A DNA stretch of 16,939 bases from Spirochaetaceae bacterium (GCA_031278295.1 JAITKQ010000192.1:1-16939); one strand, 5' to 3'; counted from the stretch's first letter, positions 5,854 through 13,497 are shown. The notes: generated by a model from the letters alone, not told the origin. Translations and numbers: made by a program.

Positions 5854-7998
5854 TCACCGGAGGCCGGCATCACGGCTATTTTGGGGAAACACGAGATCGA
5901 AACGGAAGGAATCCTTTTTGTTTAAAAACCGCAAGCGGCGGCAGGACAGGGATTTTAGTTTTTCGCAAATGCCCGAAAGCCCTGTCTTGTAAAAGTAAGC
6001 CACCTTTTCCTGTTCGGAAAGTTTGGACGCGGCGTCCTCCGTCACAAGACCCCCTCTAATTGCCTGCGCGATTACCTTGTCCGCGTCCAGGGCGCTTCCG
6101 TTGTGGCGGCATGAAACACGAAGGCCGCCGTCATCGGCACGCGCGTCAAACGTAAAGCGTTCAGGTTCATACTGTCCTTCCGGGCGATTGGCGCAAACCG
6201 GAAGTGTTTTTTCCGCAAGCTCTGTCACAAGGGCCTTTAACGGTTCATTTTTGGAAAAAAGCACAAGGCTGTTTTCAGAAAATTCAAAAATTGTTTTTTT
6301 ACTTAGGGGCGCAACCGCTGTTTTTGTTTTGCCGTTCGCTTCCCGCACAATTACAAGGAGCTTTTGTATGGTTTTTTCGTTACCAATACGTTCAACGACA
6401 AAATTAAGCTGACGTTTGTCAAAACCGCCGTCAAGATTCGCAAAACCGGCCTCCACCTCATGCAGCGGATTCTCATTTTGCAGTTCAGCCTCCGGTATTG
6501 AAGCATCAAAGGCCCTGTCGATGAAAGCGTCAATTTCTTTTAACTTTTCTTCATCAAAGAATCCCGATAAAACATCCATGATCGGGATGCCGCCCAGCAT
6601 ATCCCGCCTGAAAATTTCTTCCAGGGCGCTGGAGTACGAAGGCAGAATACACCCGTTCTTTTCCAGCAGAAAGATGCCGTCCCTCACATACTGAAGGATG
6701 CTTTCATGTTCCTGAAGGCGCTCGTCAACTTCTTTTTTCAGGTAGTGGTGGCAGTTTTCGGGGCGGTTAAGCTTGTTGAATATCGCTTCCGCCATACCGC
6801 GGCAGTCACCGTAGCCGCAGGCGGCGCAGTTAAGGAAATCGACCTCGCTTGTTTTTTTCATTTTATGGTATATTGCTACAAGGTCTTTATTTGTCGGTAT
6901 TTTGTAACCGGAAAGATTCTCGCTACGATCCGTGTAGGAACGGCCGTAAAGTCCGTGCCTCCAGTAGCGGTTTACCTCGCCTTTTATGCGGTTGATGCCA
7001 AAAATGAGTTTATTGCGCCGCGCCTGTTCATGGATACGCGCTTCGATTTTGGTTTCCATCAGCGCTACAGGGTAGGCGAAATTTTCCGTACCGGGCCCGC
7101 CGTTACAGCCGGTAAAACAACTAAGACAGTCAATCAAAAAAGGCGCCGCGTTTTCGCTTACCATACGGGGCAGGTCGTTAAGGTATTTGTAAACCGTGAA
7201 TGTGCCCTCTATACGCCGTATCTTTGTCGCAAGTGCGGGGGCGTCGCGTAGAATCGTACTTTTTAAGCCGCCGGGAGACGAAAACGATACGGCCCGCTCC
7301 GCCATCGGTCCGTCAAAATCGTAAGGCTTGTAGTCATCCAGGTTTATACCGCGCTGTTTTATGACACTTTTGAACTGCATCATCGTAACATTAAAATCGA
7401 CATGGCCGGCTTCCTCGAACTCCCGCTTTTTGGCAGCGCACGGCGATATTACCGCTATTTTCATGTCCGAGTATCCGGGAAAATAATTTTTTATCATTAT
7501 CGCGGTATGCAGCATCGGGCTATGCACGGGCGCGAGGTACTGGATAAGGTGCGGCGCGTACAGTTCACAGTAATTGACAATGGCCGGACAGGGCTGCGCT
7601 ATGATCAGTCTGGGATTATACTCCCGCGCGTACTCAAGGTAACTTTTTGCCGTTAATTCCGCGCCAAACGCGACGTCAAAAACAGCTTTCACGCCGCACG
7701 ACTTTAGAAAACCTATCAGGCGGAATATGTCGTTAAAAACGGCGGCGGCGGAAGGGGCGACCATCACAACCATGGGCGAGTGCGCGTCAAGTTCGCTGAA
7801 AAATGCCTCCGTGTCGTCATTTATTGAACGGGCGCCGCTGGTACAGGCGGCGATGCAGCGCCCGCAACCCAGGCAGCGTTCCACTATGATCGCTATCTTG
7901 TCGCCGGAACCATCCATGCAGTGTTTTACCGGGCAAACCGAAATGCAGGAGTGACAGTTGTTACATTTTTCCGTATCGACTTTTATCAGCGGAGTCAC
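5854..7998 (-). CDS. [FeFe]-hydrogenase-like sensor protein with CheA-like C-terminus
   Basis: This 714-aa protein starts with GTG, with AAGGGGA before it. Two [4Fe-4S] ferredoxin motifs come first (Cys12, 15, 18, 22 and Cys42, 45, 48, 52). The H-cluster domain follows: PCPA with Cys137 (L1), SPCAAK with Cys187 (L2), and CLSCFTGC with Cys294 and Cys298 (L3), so all four cluster-ligating cysteines are present. The L1 cysteine that relays protons in catalytic enzymes (TSCCP) is Pro136, and the L2 Met is Ser185. A further cluster motif, CAACGYGDC...C, uses Cys391, 394, 399 and 416. Residues about 427-555 resemble a PAS-like sensory domain, and residues about 614-714 resemble a CheA-type ATPase. 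There the D-x-G-x-G box reads RHNGSALD (631-638) and no N-box or second glycine box is visible. It is probably a H2 or redox sensor, not a working kinase. It lies 12 nt after uxuA. Confidence 0.85.
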   Translation of the reverse strand: MTPLIKVDTEKCNNCHSCISVCPVKHCMDGSGDKIAIIVERCLGCGRCIAACTSGARSINDDTEAFFSELDAHSPMVVMVAPSAAAVFNDIFRLIGFLKSCGVKAVFDVAFGAELTAKSYLEYAREYNPRLIIAQPCPAIVNYCELYAPHLIQYLAPVHSPMLHTAIMIKNYFPGYSDMKIAVISPCAAKKREFEEAGHVDFNVTMMQFKSVIKQRGINLDDYKPYDFDGPMAERAVSFSSPGGLKSTILRDAPALATKIRRIEGTFTVYKYLNDLPRMVSENAAPFLIDCLSCFTGCNGGPGTENFAYPVALMETKIEARIHEQARRNKLIFGINRIKGEVNRYWRHGLYGRSYTDRSENLSGYKIPTNKDLVAIYHKMKKTSEVDFLNCAACGYGDCRGMAEAIFNKLNRPENCHHYLKKEVDERLQEHESILQYVRDGIFLLEKNGCILPSYSSALEEIFRRDMLGGIPIMDVLSGFFDEEKLKEIDAFIDRAFDASIPEAELQNENPLHEVEAGFANLDGGFDKRQLNFVVERIGNEKTIQKLLVIVREANGKTKTAVAPLSKKTIFEFSENSLVLFSKNEPLKALVTELAEKTLPVCANRPEGQYEPERFTFDARADDGGLRVSCRHNGSALDADKVIAQAIRGGLVTEDAASKLSEQEKVAYFYKTGLSGICEKLKSLSCRRLRFLNKKDSFRFDLVFPQNSRDAGLR

Positions 7999-8010
7999 TA
8001 TAGAATCCCC

Positions 8011-9075
8011 TTAGCTTCCCTTGCGGAGTGCCTCCCAAAGACCGTTCAGGTAGGCGATGCCGAGCGCCCGGTCAAACAGTCCGTAGCCCGGACGCCCGTC
8101 CTCGCCCCATATCATGCGCCCGTGGTCCGGCCTGATATAACCCTGAAAGTCCGTGTCATGCAGCGCCTTCATTATTTCGTACAGGTCCAGGCTGCCGCAG
8201 GCGGACGGGTGGGCCGTTTCGTGGAAGCTGTCGGACGAAAGTATCTTTACGTTCCGCACATGGGCAAAGTGGATGCGGCCTGCGAAGCGCCGAATCATGG
8301 CGGGCAGTTCGTTATTCGCGCTCGCTCCCAGTGCGCCGCAGCAGAATGTAAGGCCGTTATGGGGGCTGTCCACCAGACCGAGCAGGCGTTCAAGGTCGTC
8401 CGCGTTGCGGGCTATGCGGGGAAAGCCAAACAGGTCCCAGGGCGGGTCGTCCGGGTGTATCGCCATGCTGACGCCGCACTCCTGGCAGGTGGGGATTATA
8501 CGCTCTAGGAAGTACTTTAGGTTCGCCACAAGGTCGTCCTCCGATACCTCCTTGTAAGCGTTGATCAAGTCCTTTATATGGGCTATCCGTTCCGGCTCCC
8601 AGCCCGGCAGCGAGTGTTTTTTCGCGTCCTCCATGAACATCTTAATTATGCCGTCAACGTCCAGCCTGTCCGAATCGGCCTGCGAAAAGGCCGAGACCAT
8701 GGAACCGTCATCAAGCGGCGTGTAGAGGACGGTCCGCACCCAGTCGAACACTGGCATGAAGTTGTAGCAGATCACCTTGATGCCGTACTCGCTCAGGTTC
8801 CGTATCGTGGTCTTGTAGTTTTCTATGCAGCGATTCCGACCCGGCGAGCCCGTTTTGATCGAATCGTGTACATTCACGCTCTCGATCACCTCAAGCTCAA
8901 GGCCCGCATCGTTCACCTCTTTCTTGAGCGCCGCTATCCTTTCCTTTGGCCAGACTTCCCCGACGGGGATGTCGGAAACCGTTCCGACAACGCCGCTCAG
9001 CCCCGGTATCTGCCTGAGCTGGGCAAGCGTTATCGTGTCGTCCCTTGAACCGAACCAGCGAAAAGTCATCTTCAT
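8011..9075 (-). CDS. Mannonate dehydratase UxuA
   Basis: UxuA removes water from D-mannonate to give 2-keto-3-deoxygluconate, a cytoplasmic, metal-dependent step of glucuronate breakdown. The 354-aa product is somewhat shorter than the roughly 390-aa enterobacterial enzyme but has the family signatures: MTFRWFGSRDD at the N-terminus, HPDDPP (207-212), FCCGALG (244-250), HFAHVRN (269-275) and RPDHGR (315-320). The His and Asp in these motifs are the expected metal and catalytic positions. The ATG at 9075 lies 3 nt after the TAG of the flavodiiron gene, and a second ATG two codons in (9069) is also possible. Tight spacing to both neighbours implies co-transcription. The substrate would be supplied by UxuB, encoded upstream on the same strand. 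Confidence 0.95.
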   Translation of the reverse strand: MKMTFRWFGSRDDTITLAQLRQIPGLSGVVGTVSDIPVGEVWPKERIAALKKEVNDAGLELEVIESVNVHDSIKTGSPGRNRCIENYKTTIRNLSEYGIKVICYNFMPVFDWVRTVLYTPLDDGSMVSAFSQADSDRLDVDGIIKMFMEDAKKHSLPGWEPERIAHIKDLINAYKEVSEDDLVANLKYFLERIIPTCQECGVSMAIHPDDPPWDLFGFPRIARNADDLERLLGLVDSPHNGLTFCCGALGASANNELPAMIRRFAGRIHFAHVRNVKILSSDSFHETAHPSACGSLDLYEIMKALHDTDFQGYIRPDHGRMIWGEDGRPGYGLFDRALGIAYLNGLWEALRKGS

Positions 9076-9078
9076 CCG

Positions 9079-10941
9079 CTAAAACCCTATCTTTTCAAAA
9101 CTGTCCACGCCGTGGTTGCAGAGCGGGCAGATAAAGTCGTCCGGCAGTTCCTCCCCCTCGTGGAAGTAACCGCAGACCTTGCAGATATAGCCCTTCTTTT
9201 TTGTCGTCGAGATCGGCGGTTTTGGCTTGATGTTGTCGGAATAGTACTGGTACGTTACGGACGGCGCGTTTGACAGCAGCGCCGCTTCCGTGACCTCCGC
9301 CGTGTACAGCGTGTGCGTATCCCAGTCCGAAGAGGAGAGCACCTTGCAGGAATAGAAGGCGTTTGCGTATTTGGGCGCATAGATCAGGCCGTTTTCGCTC
9401 CGCTTCCTGTCCGTGCAGTCGGCAAACTTATCGACATTCCTGCCGCTCTGGAAGCCAAAGTGCTGGAACACCTTGAGCGGCGCGTCCGTAGTCAGCACTG
9501 ACACGTTGAACAGGCCGGTTTTGAGGATAAGGTCGTTGGTATAGTTTGCCTTTATCACGGCGATGTTGATCCGTTTGGGCGTGTCGGTAAGCAGCACGGC
9601 CGAGTTGATGATGCAGCCGTTGTCCCTGTCGCCGTCCCGTGCGGTGAGCAGGAAGAGGCCGTAACTCATTTTGAAGAATGAGGCGGGATTCAGCACCTTG
9701 GGGTCGTGCGGCGCGATCACGTTTTTCGGCATCGTGTCCACGATTTTTGCGGCAAGCGCCCTGAGCTCCGCCGCCTCTCTATCTTTTACCGAGGAAAGCA
9801 ACGTTACAGGCTTATCCAGGACATTCCAGCCCGTCATCGACTCGCAGATCTCGCGCATCAGATTCCCCGCGTTTGGCGCCCATGAACCGTTTTCGATGAA
9901 GGCTACCGTGCGGTTCTGTAGGTTATGATGACGTATGTCCAGCAGGGCCTCCTCCATCTTGATAAAAATTCCCGCGTTGTACGTGGTGGCGGCGAACACG
10001 AGGTGGCTGCACCGGAAGGCTTCAGATACGATTATCGAGGCGTCCGTTACCGAGACATCGTACACCGCCATGTTCCGGACGCCGGCCTCAGCGAGCGCGC
10101 CTGTAAGGATGTTTACCGCGTTTTCCGTGTTGCCGTACACCGATGCGTAGGCCACCATCACCGTGCTGTCTTCCGGCGTATAGGTAGCCCAGCGCCAGTA
10201 TTTTTCGATAAACCAGCCGATATTTTTGCGCCATACCGGGCCGTGCAGCGGACAAAGCAGCGCGATTTCCAGGCCGGACGCCTTTGTCAGAATCGACTGC
10301 ACCTGGTCACCGTACTTGCCGACTATGTTCGTGTAGTACCTTCTCGCGTCGTTCAGCCAGTCGCGTTCAAAGTCTACCTCGTCCGCAAACAGGTTGCCGT
10401 TGATCGCGCCGAAGGTTCCAAAGGCGTCCGCCGAAAACAGGATTTTTTGCGAGGCTTCGTACGTTACCATCACTTCGGGCCAGTGAACCATCGGTGCCAT
10501 CACGAAGGCGAATGTCCGCTTCCCGGTACAGAGTGTATCGCCTTCCTTCACGCAGTAGGTGCGGGAGTCCACGTCAAACGAAAAGAATTGCTTTATCATA
10601 ACAAAAGTTTTTTCGTTGGCGACGATTTTTGCTTCGGGATAACGGAGGATGAGCTCTCCCAGCGCGGCGGCGTGGTCGGGCTCCATGTGGTTTACTACAA
10701 CATAGTCCAGTTTCCGCCGCTTTCCGCCGGAATCCCCCAGCAAAAAGTCCAGGTTTTCAAAGAAGACCGCGCTTACCGCCTTGTCAACCGTGTCAAGCAG
10801 CACGGTTTTCTCGTCCATCACCAGGTAGCTGTTGTATGAAACGCCGCGCTCGCTTGGGTAGACACCCTCAAACAGAGATAAGCGGCGGTCATTGCCGCCT
10901 ATCCAGTAGACTCCGTCATGAATAAGTCTTTCATTGTGCAT
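9079..10941 (-). CDS. Flavodiiron protein with flavin-reductase and rubredoxin domains
   Basis: Flavodiiron proteins reduce O2 to water and/or NO to N2O in anaerobes. The 620-aa form starts at the ATG at 10941, preceded by GGAGGT (10952-10947). A longer open frame to 11073 runs through hairpins and is rejected. The metallo-beta-lactamase-like domain has a full set of diiron ligands: HMEPD (His85, Glu87, Asp89), His153 in HWPE, Asp172 in SADAFG and His233 in PLHGP. A flavodoxin domain follows (about 262-400, FMN loop ASVYGNTENAV), then a flavin-reductase-like domain (about 430-560), then a C-terminal rubredoxin (Cys587, 590, 605, 608). Carrying both add-on domains suggests an enzyme with its own electron-input chain. 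It sits between uxuB and uxuA and is 3 nt from uxuA. Substrate preference cannot be read from the sequence. Confidence 0.95.
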   Translation of the reverse strand: MHNERLIHDGVYWIGGNDRRLSLFEGVYPSERGVSYNSYLVMDEKTVLLDTVDKAVSAVFFENLDFLLGDSGGKRRKLDYVVVNHMEPDHAAALGELILRYPEAKIVANEKTFVMIKQFFSFDVDSRTYCVKEGDTLCTGKRTFAFVMAPMVHWPEVMVTYEASQKILFSADAFGTFGAINGNLFADEVDFERDWLNDARRYYTNIVGKYGDQVQSILTKASGLEIALLCPLHGPVWRKNIGWFIEKYWRWATYTPEDSTVMVAYASVYGNTENAVNILTGALAEAGVRNMAVYDVSVTDASIIVSEAFRCSHLVFAATTYNAGIFIKMEEALLDIRHHNLQNRTVAFIENGSWAPNAGNLMREICESMTGWNVLDKPVTLLSSVKDREAAELRALAAKIVDTMPKNVIAPHDPKVLNPASFFKMSYGLFLLTARDGDRDNGCIINSAVLLTDTPKRINIAVIKANYTNDLILKTGLFNVSVLTTDAPLKVFQHFGFQSGRNVDKFADCTDRKRSENGLIYAPKYANAFYSCKVLSSSDWDTHTLYTAEVTEAALLSNAPSVTYQYYSDNIKPKPPISTTKKKGYICKVCGYFHEGEELPDDFICPLCNHGVDSFEKIGF

Positions 10942-10946
10942 ATCGC

Positions 10947-10952
10947 ACCTCC
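10947..10952 (-). promoter_or_regulatory. Strong Shine-Dalgarno fixing the flavodiiron start
   Basis: GGAGGT on the minus strand lies 5 nt before the ATG at 10941-10939. It supports this internal start over the frame-longest start at 11073, which has no ribosome site and lies inside a hairpin. Confidence 0.8.
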
Positions 10953-10967
10953 AATGTCTATGGTAAA

Positions 10968-11000
10968 GCCTTTTCCAAAACCACAGGTTTTGGAAAAGGC
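10968..11000. repeat. 15-bp perfect hairpin (HP3) upstream of the flavodiiron gene
   Basis: The arms GCCTTTTCCAAAACC (10968-10982) and GGTTTTGGAAAAGGC (10986-11000) pair perfectly around a 3-nt loop. On the minus-strand transcript the stem is followed by only a short CTTTACC, so it is at best a weak terminator. It lies 16 nt upstream of the GGAGGT ribosome site. Confidence 0.75.
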
Positions 11001-11002
11001 CC

Positions 11003-11031
11003 GGGGATACGGGCCGACGGCCCGTATCCCC
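11003..11031. repeat. 13-bp perfect hairpin (HP2) in the uxuB-flavodiiron spacer
   Basis: The arms GGGGATACGGGCC (11003-11015) and GGCCCGTATCCCC (11019-11031) are exact complements with a 3-nt loop. It directly follows GGGAAAAGG on the minus strand, which could pair with CCTTTTCC of the next hairpin. Confidence 0.75.
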
Positions 11032-11041
11032 TTTTCCCGTT

Positions 11042-11074
11042 AATGTCCGGACAGGCTTTGGCCGTCCGGACATT
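11042..11074. repeat. 11-bp hairpin (HP1) immediately after the uxuB stop
   Basis: AATGTCCGGAC (11042-11052) pairs with GTCCGGACATT (11064-11074), and an inner GGC/GCC stem (11054-11056, 11061-11063) lies within the loop. It begins at the base after the uxuB TAA. It could end uxuB transcription partially or protect its 3' end; no U-tract follows. Confidence 0.65.
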
Positions 11075-12691
11075 TTACAGATACTTCCTCAAAGTTCTAC
11101 GGACGGCGCCTTTTCCGGCCAGCAGCTCTTCAAAGTAGCGTTCAACTTTTTCGGCAAGGCCCACCTCGTAAAGGTTTACCGCAAAGATTTTTTCGTTGGA
11201 AAGTATGGGGCGCAGCCTGTCTTTTGCCGTCTCCGGCCTGCCAAGCTCCACACCCTTTAAGCTTTCCCGCAAAACCGGAAGCAGCGGGTCGGGGCTCACG
11301 TCAAACTTACCTCCCTCGTCATCCAGGCCCAGCAGGTAGCGGCACCAGGCCGCCAGCACGAGCGGTATCAATACAAGTTTATCCACATTCAGTTCTGTGC
11401 GCTTTACGTACAGTTTTATCGTTTCGCCAAACCTTATGCCCAGCTTCTGCGAGGTGTCCGTCGCTATGCGCTGCGGCGTGTCGGGGATGTTCGGGTTCGG
11501 GAAGCGTACCGTCAGCACTTCCTTTACAAAGGCTTCCGGTTCTATTATGCCGGGGTCCGTTACCACCGGCATCCCTTCGTTGTACGCTATGCCGTTCACC
11601 AGACGGGACAGGTCCTGATCGCCCATTTCCGCCGCTATCGAAGTGTAACCCAGCAGGCAGCCAAACACGGCAAGCGCCGTATGTAGCGGGTTCAGGCAGG
11701 TGCACACCTTCATCCGTTCAACCATGTCTACCGTCTCCCGCGTTGTAAAGTACACCCCGGCCTTTTCGAGCGGCGGCCTGCCGTTTGGAAACACATCCTC
11801 AATTACAAGATACTCAGCCTCCTCCGTATTTACAAAGGCGGCGGTAACGGAGCCGCGCGGCGATTTCTTTACCTCCATGCCGGAAAGGCCCATACCCTCC
11901 AAGCTATCCGCCACCTTTTGCGACGGGTACGGCGTGATCTTGTCTATCATGCTGAGCGGGAAAGAAAGTTTTTTAACGTCATTCAGGTAATCGATAAAAC
12001 CCTGATCCACCGTGCCGCGCTTCAGCCACTCATCGGCGGCAAGCGTGACGGCCGCCTTGAGGCGGTCACCGTTGTGCGAAAAGTTATCCGTGCTAACAAG
12101 GGCGAGCGGCGCGGCGCCCTTCGTGTAACGCTCGTACAGCAGGGCGCAGAGCTTCAGCATCACGTGGGATGGAGGGAGTAGTCCCTTGTCCAGTTCCGCC
12201 ACGAGCTCCGGCCTTATGCCGCCGTCCATGCTTTTAAGATCGTAAGCCTTCTCCGTGATCGCGAGGCTAACGATCTGCAACGACGGCTTGGCAAATATAG
12301 CTTTTAGTTTGCTCCAGGCTTCCGCGTTTGCCGTGTCCGCCCCTACCACGTCCGTAACGCTGCCGATTACCCGCGTAAGCAGCGCGCCGTCCGCCTTCAT
12401 CACCACCTGTAGTATCAGGTTATCGTGCGGGCGGTACAGGCTGTCTATGCTGCCGAAATCGTTCGGCACAACAGCTATCACCCCCGTATCACTCGCCCCG
12501 CCTTCCAGCAGCTTCTGGGCGAGCGCGGCGTGGTAGGCCTTGAACAGGTTACCGACGCCAACATGCAACCAGCGGGGCGCTGCGTCCGTCGCGGCCTTTA
12601 CCGCGTCCAGATCAAAAGCGGGGATATGTATCCCGGCCTTCTCAAAATCCGGCCTTCGCTCTTTTAAACTATTTTTTGTTAATTCCAGCAT
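11075..12691 (-). CDS. Fructuronate reductase / mannitol dehydrogenase family (UxuB)
   Basis: UxuB reduces D-fructuronate to D-mannonate with NADH in the cytoplasm. The product is 538 aa from the ATG at 12691, preceded by GGGGG at 12701-12697; ATGs at 12703 and 12727 are possible but have weaker sites. It belongs to the polyol-specific long-chain dehydrogenase family. LHVGVGNLF (42-50) is the nucleotide-binding loop, TDNFSHNG (201-208) and MIDKITP (248-254) are family blocks, IEDVFPNGRP (297-306) is typical, and K328-x4-N334-x-x-H337 holds the catalytic Lys/Asn/His set. The family also includes mannitol, altronate and arabinitol dehydrogenases. The uxuA gene two positions downstream makes the UxuB role most likely. 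At 538 aa it is longer than the roughly 490-aa enterobacterial enzyme. A 133-nt spacer with three hairpins separates it from the next gene. Confidence 0.88.
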   Translation of the reverse strand: MLELTKNSLKERRPDFEKAGIHIPAFDLDAVKAATDAAPRWLHVGVGNLFKAYHAALAQKLLEGGASDTGVIAVVPNDFGSIDSLYRPHDNLILQVVMKADGALLTRVIGSVTDVVGADTANAEAWSKLKAIFAKPSLQIVSLAITEKAYDLKSMDGGIRPELVAELDKGLLPPSHVMLKLCALLYERYTKGAAPLALVSTDNFSHNGDRLKAAVTLAADEWLKRGTVDQGFIDYLNDVKKLSFPLSMIDKITPYPSQKVADSLEGMGLSGMEVKKSPRGSVTAAFVNTEEAEYLVIEDVFPNGRPPLEKAGVYFTTRETVDMVERMKVCTCLNPLHTALAVFGCLLGYTSIAAEMGDQDLSRLVNGIAYNEGMPVVTDPGIIEPEAFVKEVLTVRFPNPNIPDTPQRIATDTSQKLGIRFGETIKLYVKRTELNVDKLVLIPLVLAAWCRYLLGLDDEGGKFDVSPDPLLPVLRESLKGVELGRPETAKDRLRPILSNEKIFAVNLYEVGLAEKVERYFEELLAGKGAVRRTLRKYL

Positions 12692-12871
12692 CGTATCCCC
12701 CATTTGAGATCTTACGCACCCGGGCATCTCCCGGTATTTTATTATACATGATTAGCATTACCGCCGCCAGTGCCCGCGCGATTTGTCAAATGCGATTTGG
12801 CTGAAAATAACCTGAATACCCCCGCGAACAGGCATGTAAGGGGGCTTCTTCGGGAATGGCGGGTTTGTACA
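12692..12871. other. Non-coding stretch between uxuB and repeat copy B
   Basis: It contains the candidate uxuB -10 box and leader. The rest is unremarkable. The plus-strand open frame at 12770-12979 runs into the repeat and has no ribosome site or recognisable protein, so I do not call a gene. Confidence 0.5.
12741..12746 (-). promoter_or_regulatory. Candidate -10 box for uxuB
   Basis: The minus strand reads TATAAT exactly, about 50 nt before the uxuB start. No good -35 is visible at 16-18 nt (the best is TGGCGG-like), so activator dependence or a chance match are both possible. A 5-bp inverted pair, CCGGG and CCCGG, lies in the would-be leader (12721-12735). Confidence 0.4.
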
Positions 12872-13312
12872 GTAATTTTACATTTAGCAGAGGCTATCAT
12901 TGGCGAAAAAGCCGATGCATACGAAACGCGGGGATTGGAGGGTAGCGTAGCGGATGTGAGCCCGCTGGCGGGTGCGTAGCGGACTTTAAACCCGCTGGCG
13001 GGCTGGCGGGCTGGCGCGTCATTCGCGGTTCCAAAAACATCAAATCAACCCCGGCCTACAGGCGCGTATGCCTATCGCTTTTTGCGGAGCGAAGGCACGA
13101 CGTAAAACCCGCCTTCGGGACGCTACCGCGTAGCGGACTTTAAACCCACTGGTGGGCGGGCGCGTCATTCGCGGTTTCTGAAACATCAAATCAACCCCTG
13201 CCTACAGCCGCGTATGCCTATCGCTTTTTGCGGAGCGAAGGCACGACGTAAAACCCGCCTTCGGGACACTACCGCGTAGCGGACTTTAAACCCACTGGTG
13301 GGCGGGCGGGCT
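12872..13312 (+). repeat. Modular intergenic repeat, copy B (tandem form)
   Basis: It begins with the same 15-nt head as copies A and C, then the GAAAAAGCC / ACGAAACGCGGGGATT block, with GGAGGG where the others have a G-run. It then continues into GTAGCGGA / CCCGCTGGCGGG motifs and two 146-nt tandem units. The tail hairpin seen in copies A and C is missing. Short minus-strand open frames here encode Arg/Ser/Pro-rich strings and look like translation of the repeat. Confidence 0.8.
13015..13306 (+). repeat. Two 146-nt tandem units within copy B
   Basis: Matching landmarks are exactly 146 nt apart: CGCGTCATTCGCGGTT at 13015 and 13161, and GCGTATGCCTATCGC at 13064 and 13210. Each unit includes a CTACCGCGTAG near-palindrome and ends with CCCACTGGTGGG (13145-13156 and 13291-13302). 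Few differences separate the units, indicating recent duplication. Confidence 0.85.
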
Positions 13313-13497
13313 GAAAACGATAGGGGAAGGCTTATAAAATTGTATTTCCTGGCGGCGCACGGAAAGAGCACCGCTTGATTCAATCGGTCAAATTTAGCGC
13401 GGATCGGGGTGGTTTAAATTCGTACAACCCGGTACACTAAAAAAATGAAGCATTGGTTTGACACAATGAACGCTCAAGCGTTTTTGGTTAATGTCTT
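13313..13497. other. Non-coding leader region before purA
   Basis: It contains TTGACA (13458-13463), a perfect -35 hexamer without a fitting -10 box at 16-18 nt, and a small hairpin with a T-run at 13470-13485. I cannot assign a confident promoter. Confidence 0.4.
13470..13485 (+). promoter_or_regulatory. Small hairpin plus T-run just before the purA start
   Basis: ACGC (13470-13473) pairs with GCGT (13478-13481) around TCAA, extendable by one A-T pair, and is followed by a T-run to 13485. It sits 12 nt before the ATG, where a Shine-Dalgarno is expected but not seen. It could be a weak terminator or attenuator, or chance. Confidence 0.3.

Noticed and set aside
9925..10839. A 304-codon plus-strand open frame opposite the flavodiiron gene.
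   Set aside because: It is the reverse shadow of a well-supported gene; the product has no recognisable domain and the long opening reflects codon bias of the true strand.
10942..11073. A 44-residue N-terminal extension of the flavodiiron protein from an ATG at 11073.
   Set aside because: The extension is encoded by three perfect hairpins, has no ribosome site, and the internal ATG at 10941 has GGAGGT and the family's N-terminus.
12961..13312. Regularly repeated units that could suggest a CRISPR array.
   Set aside because: Units are 146 or 104 nt and repeated along their whole length; there are no unique spacers of constant size and no cas genes.
13186..13383. Minus-strand open frame of 65 codons in repeat copy B (and a similar one at 16704-16886).
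   Set aside because: Both are translations of the same intergenic repeat, with the GFKVRYAV / GLKSATR type strings that follow from the repeat DNA. No ribosome site and no protein-like pattern.
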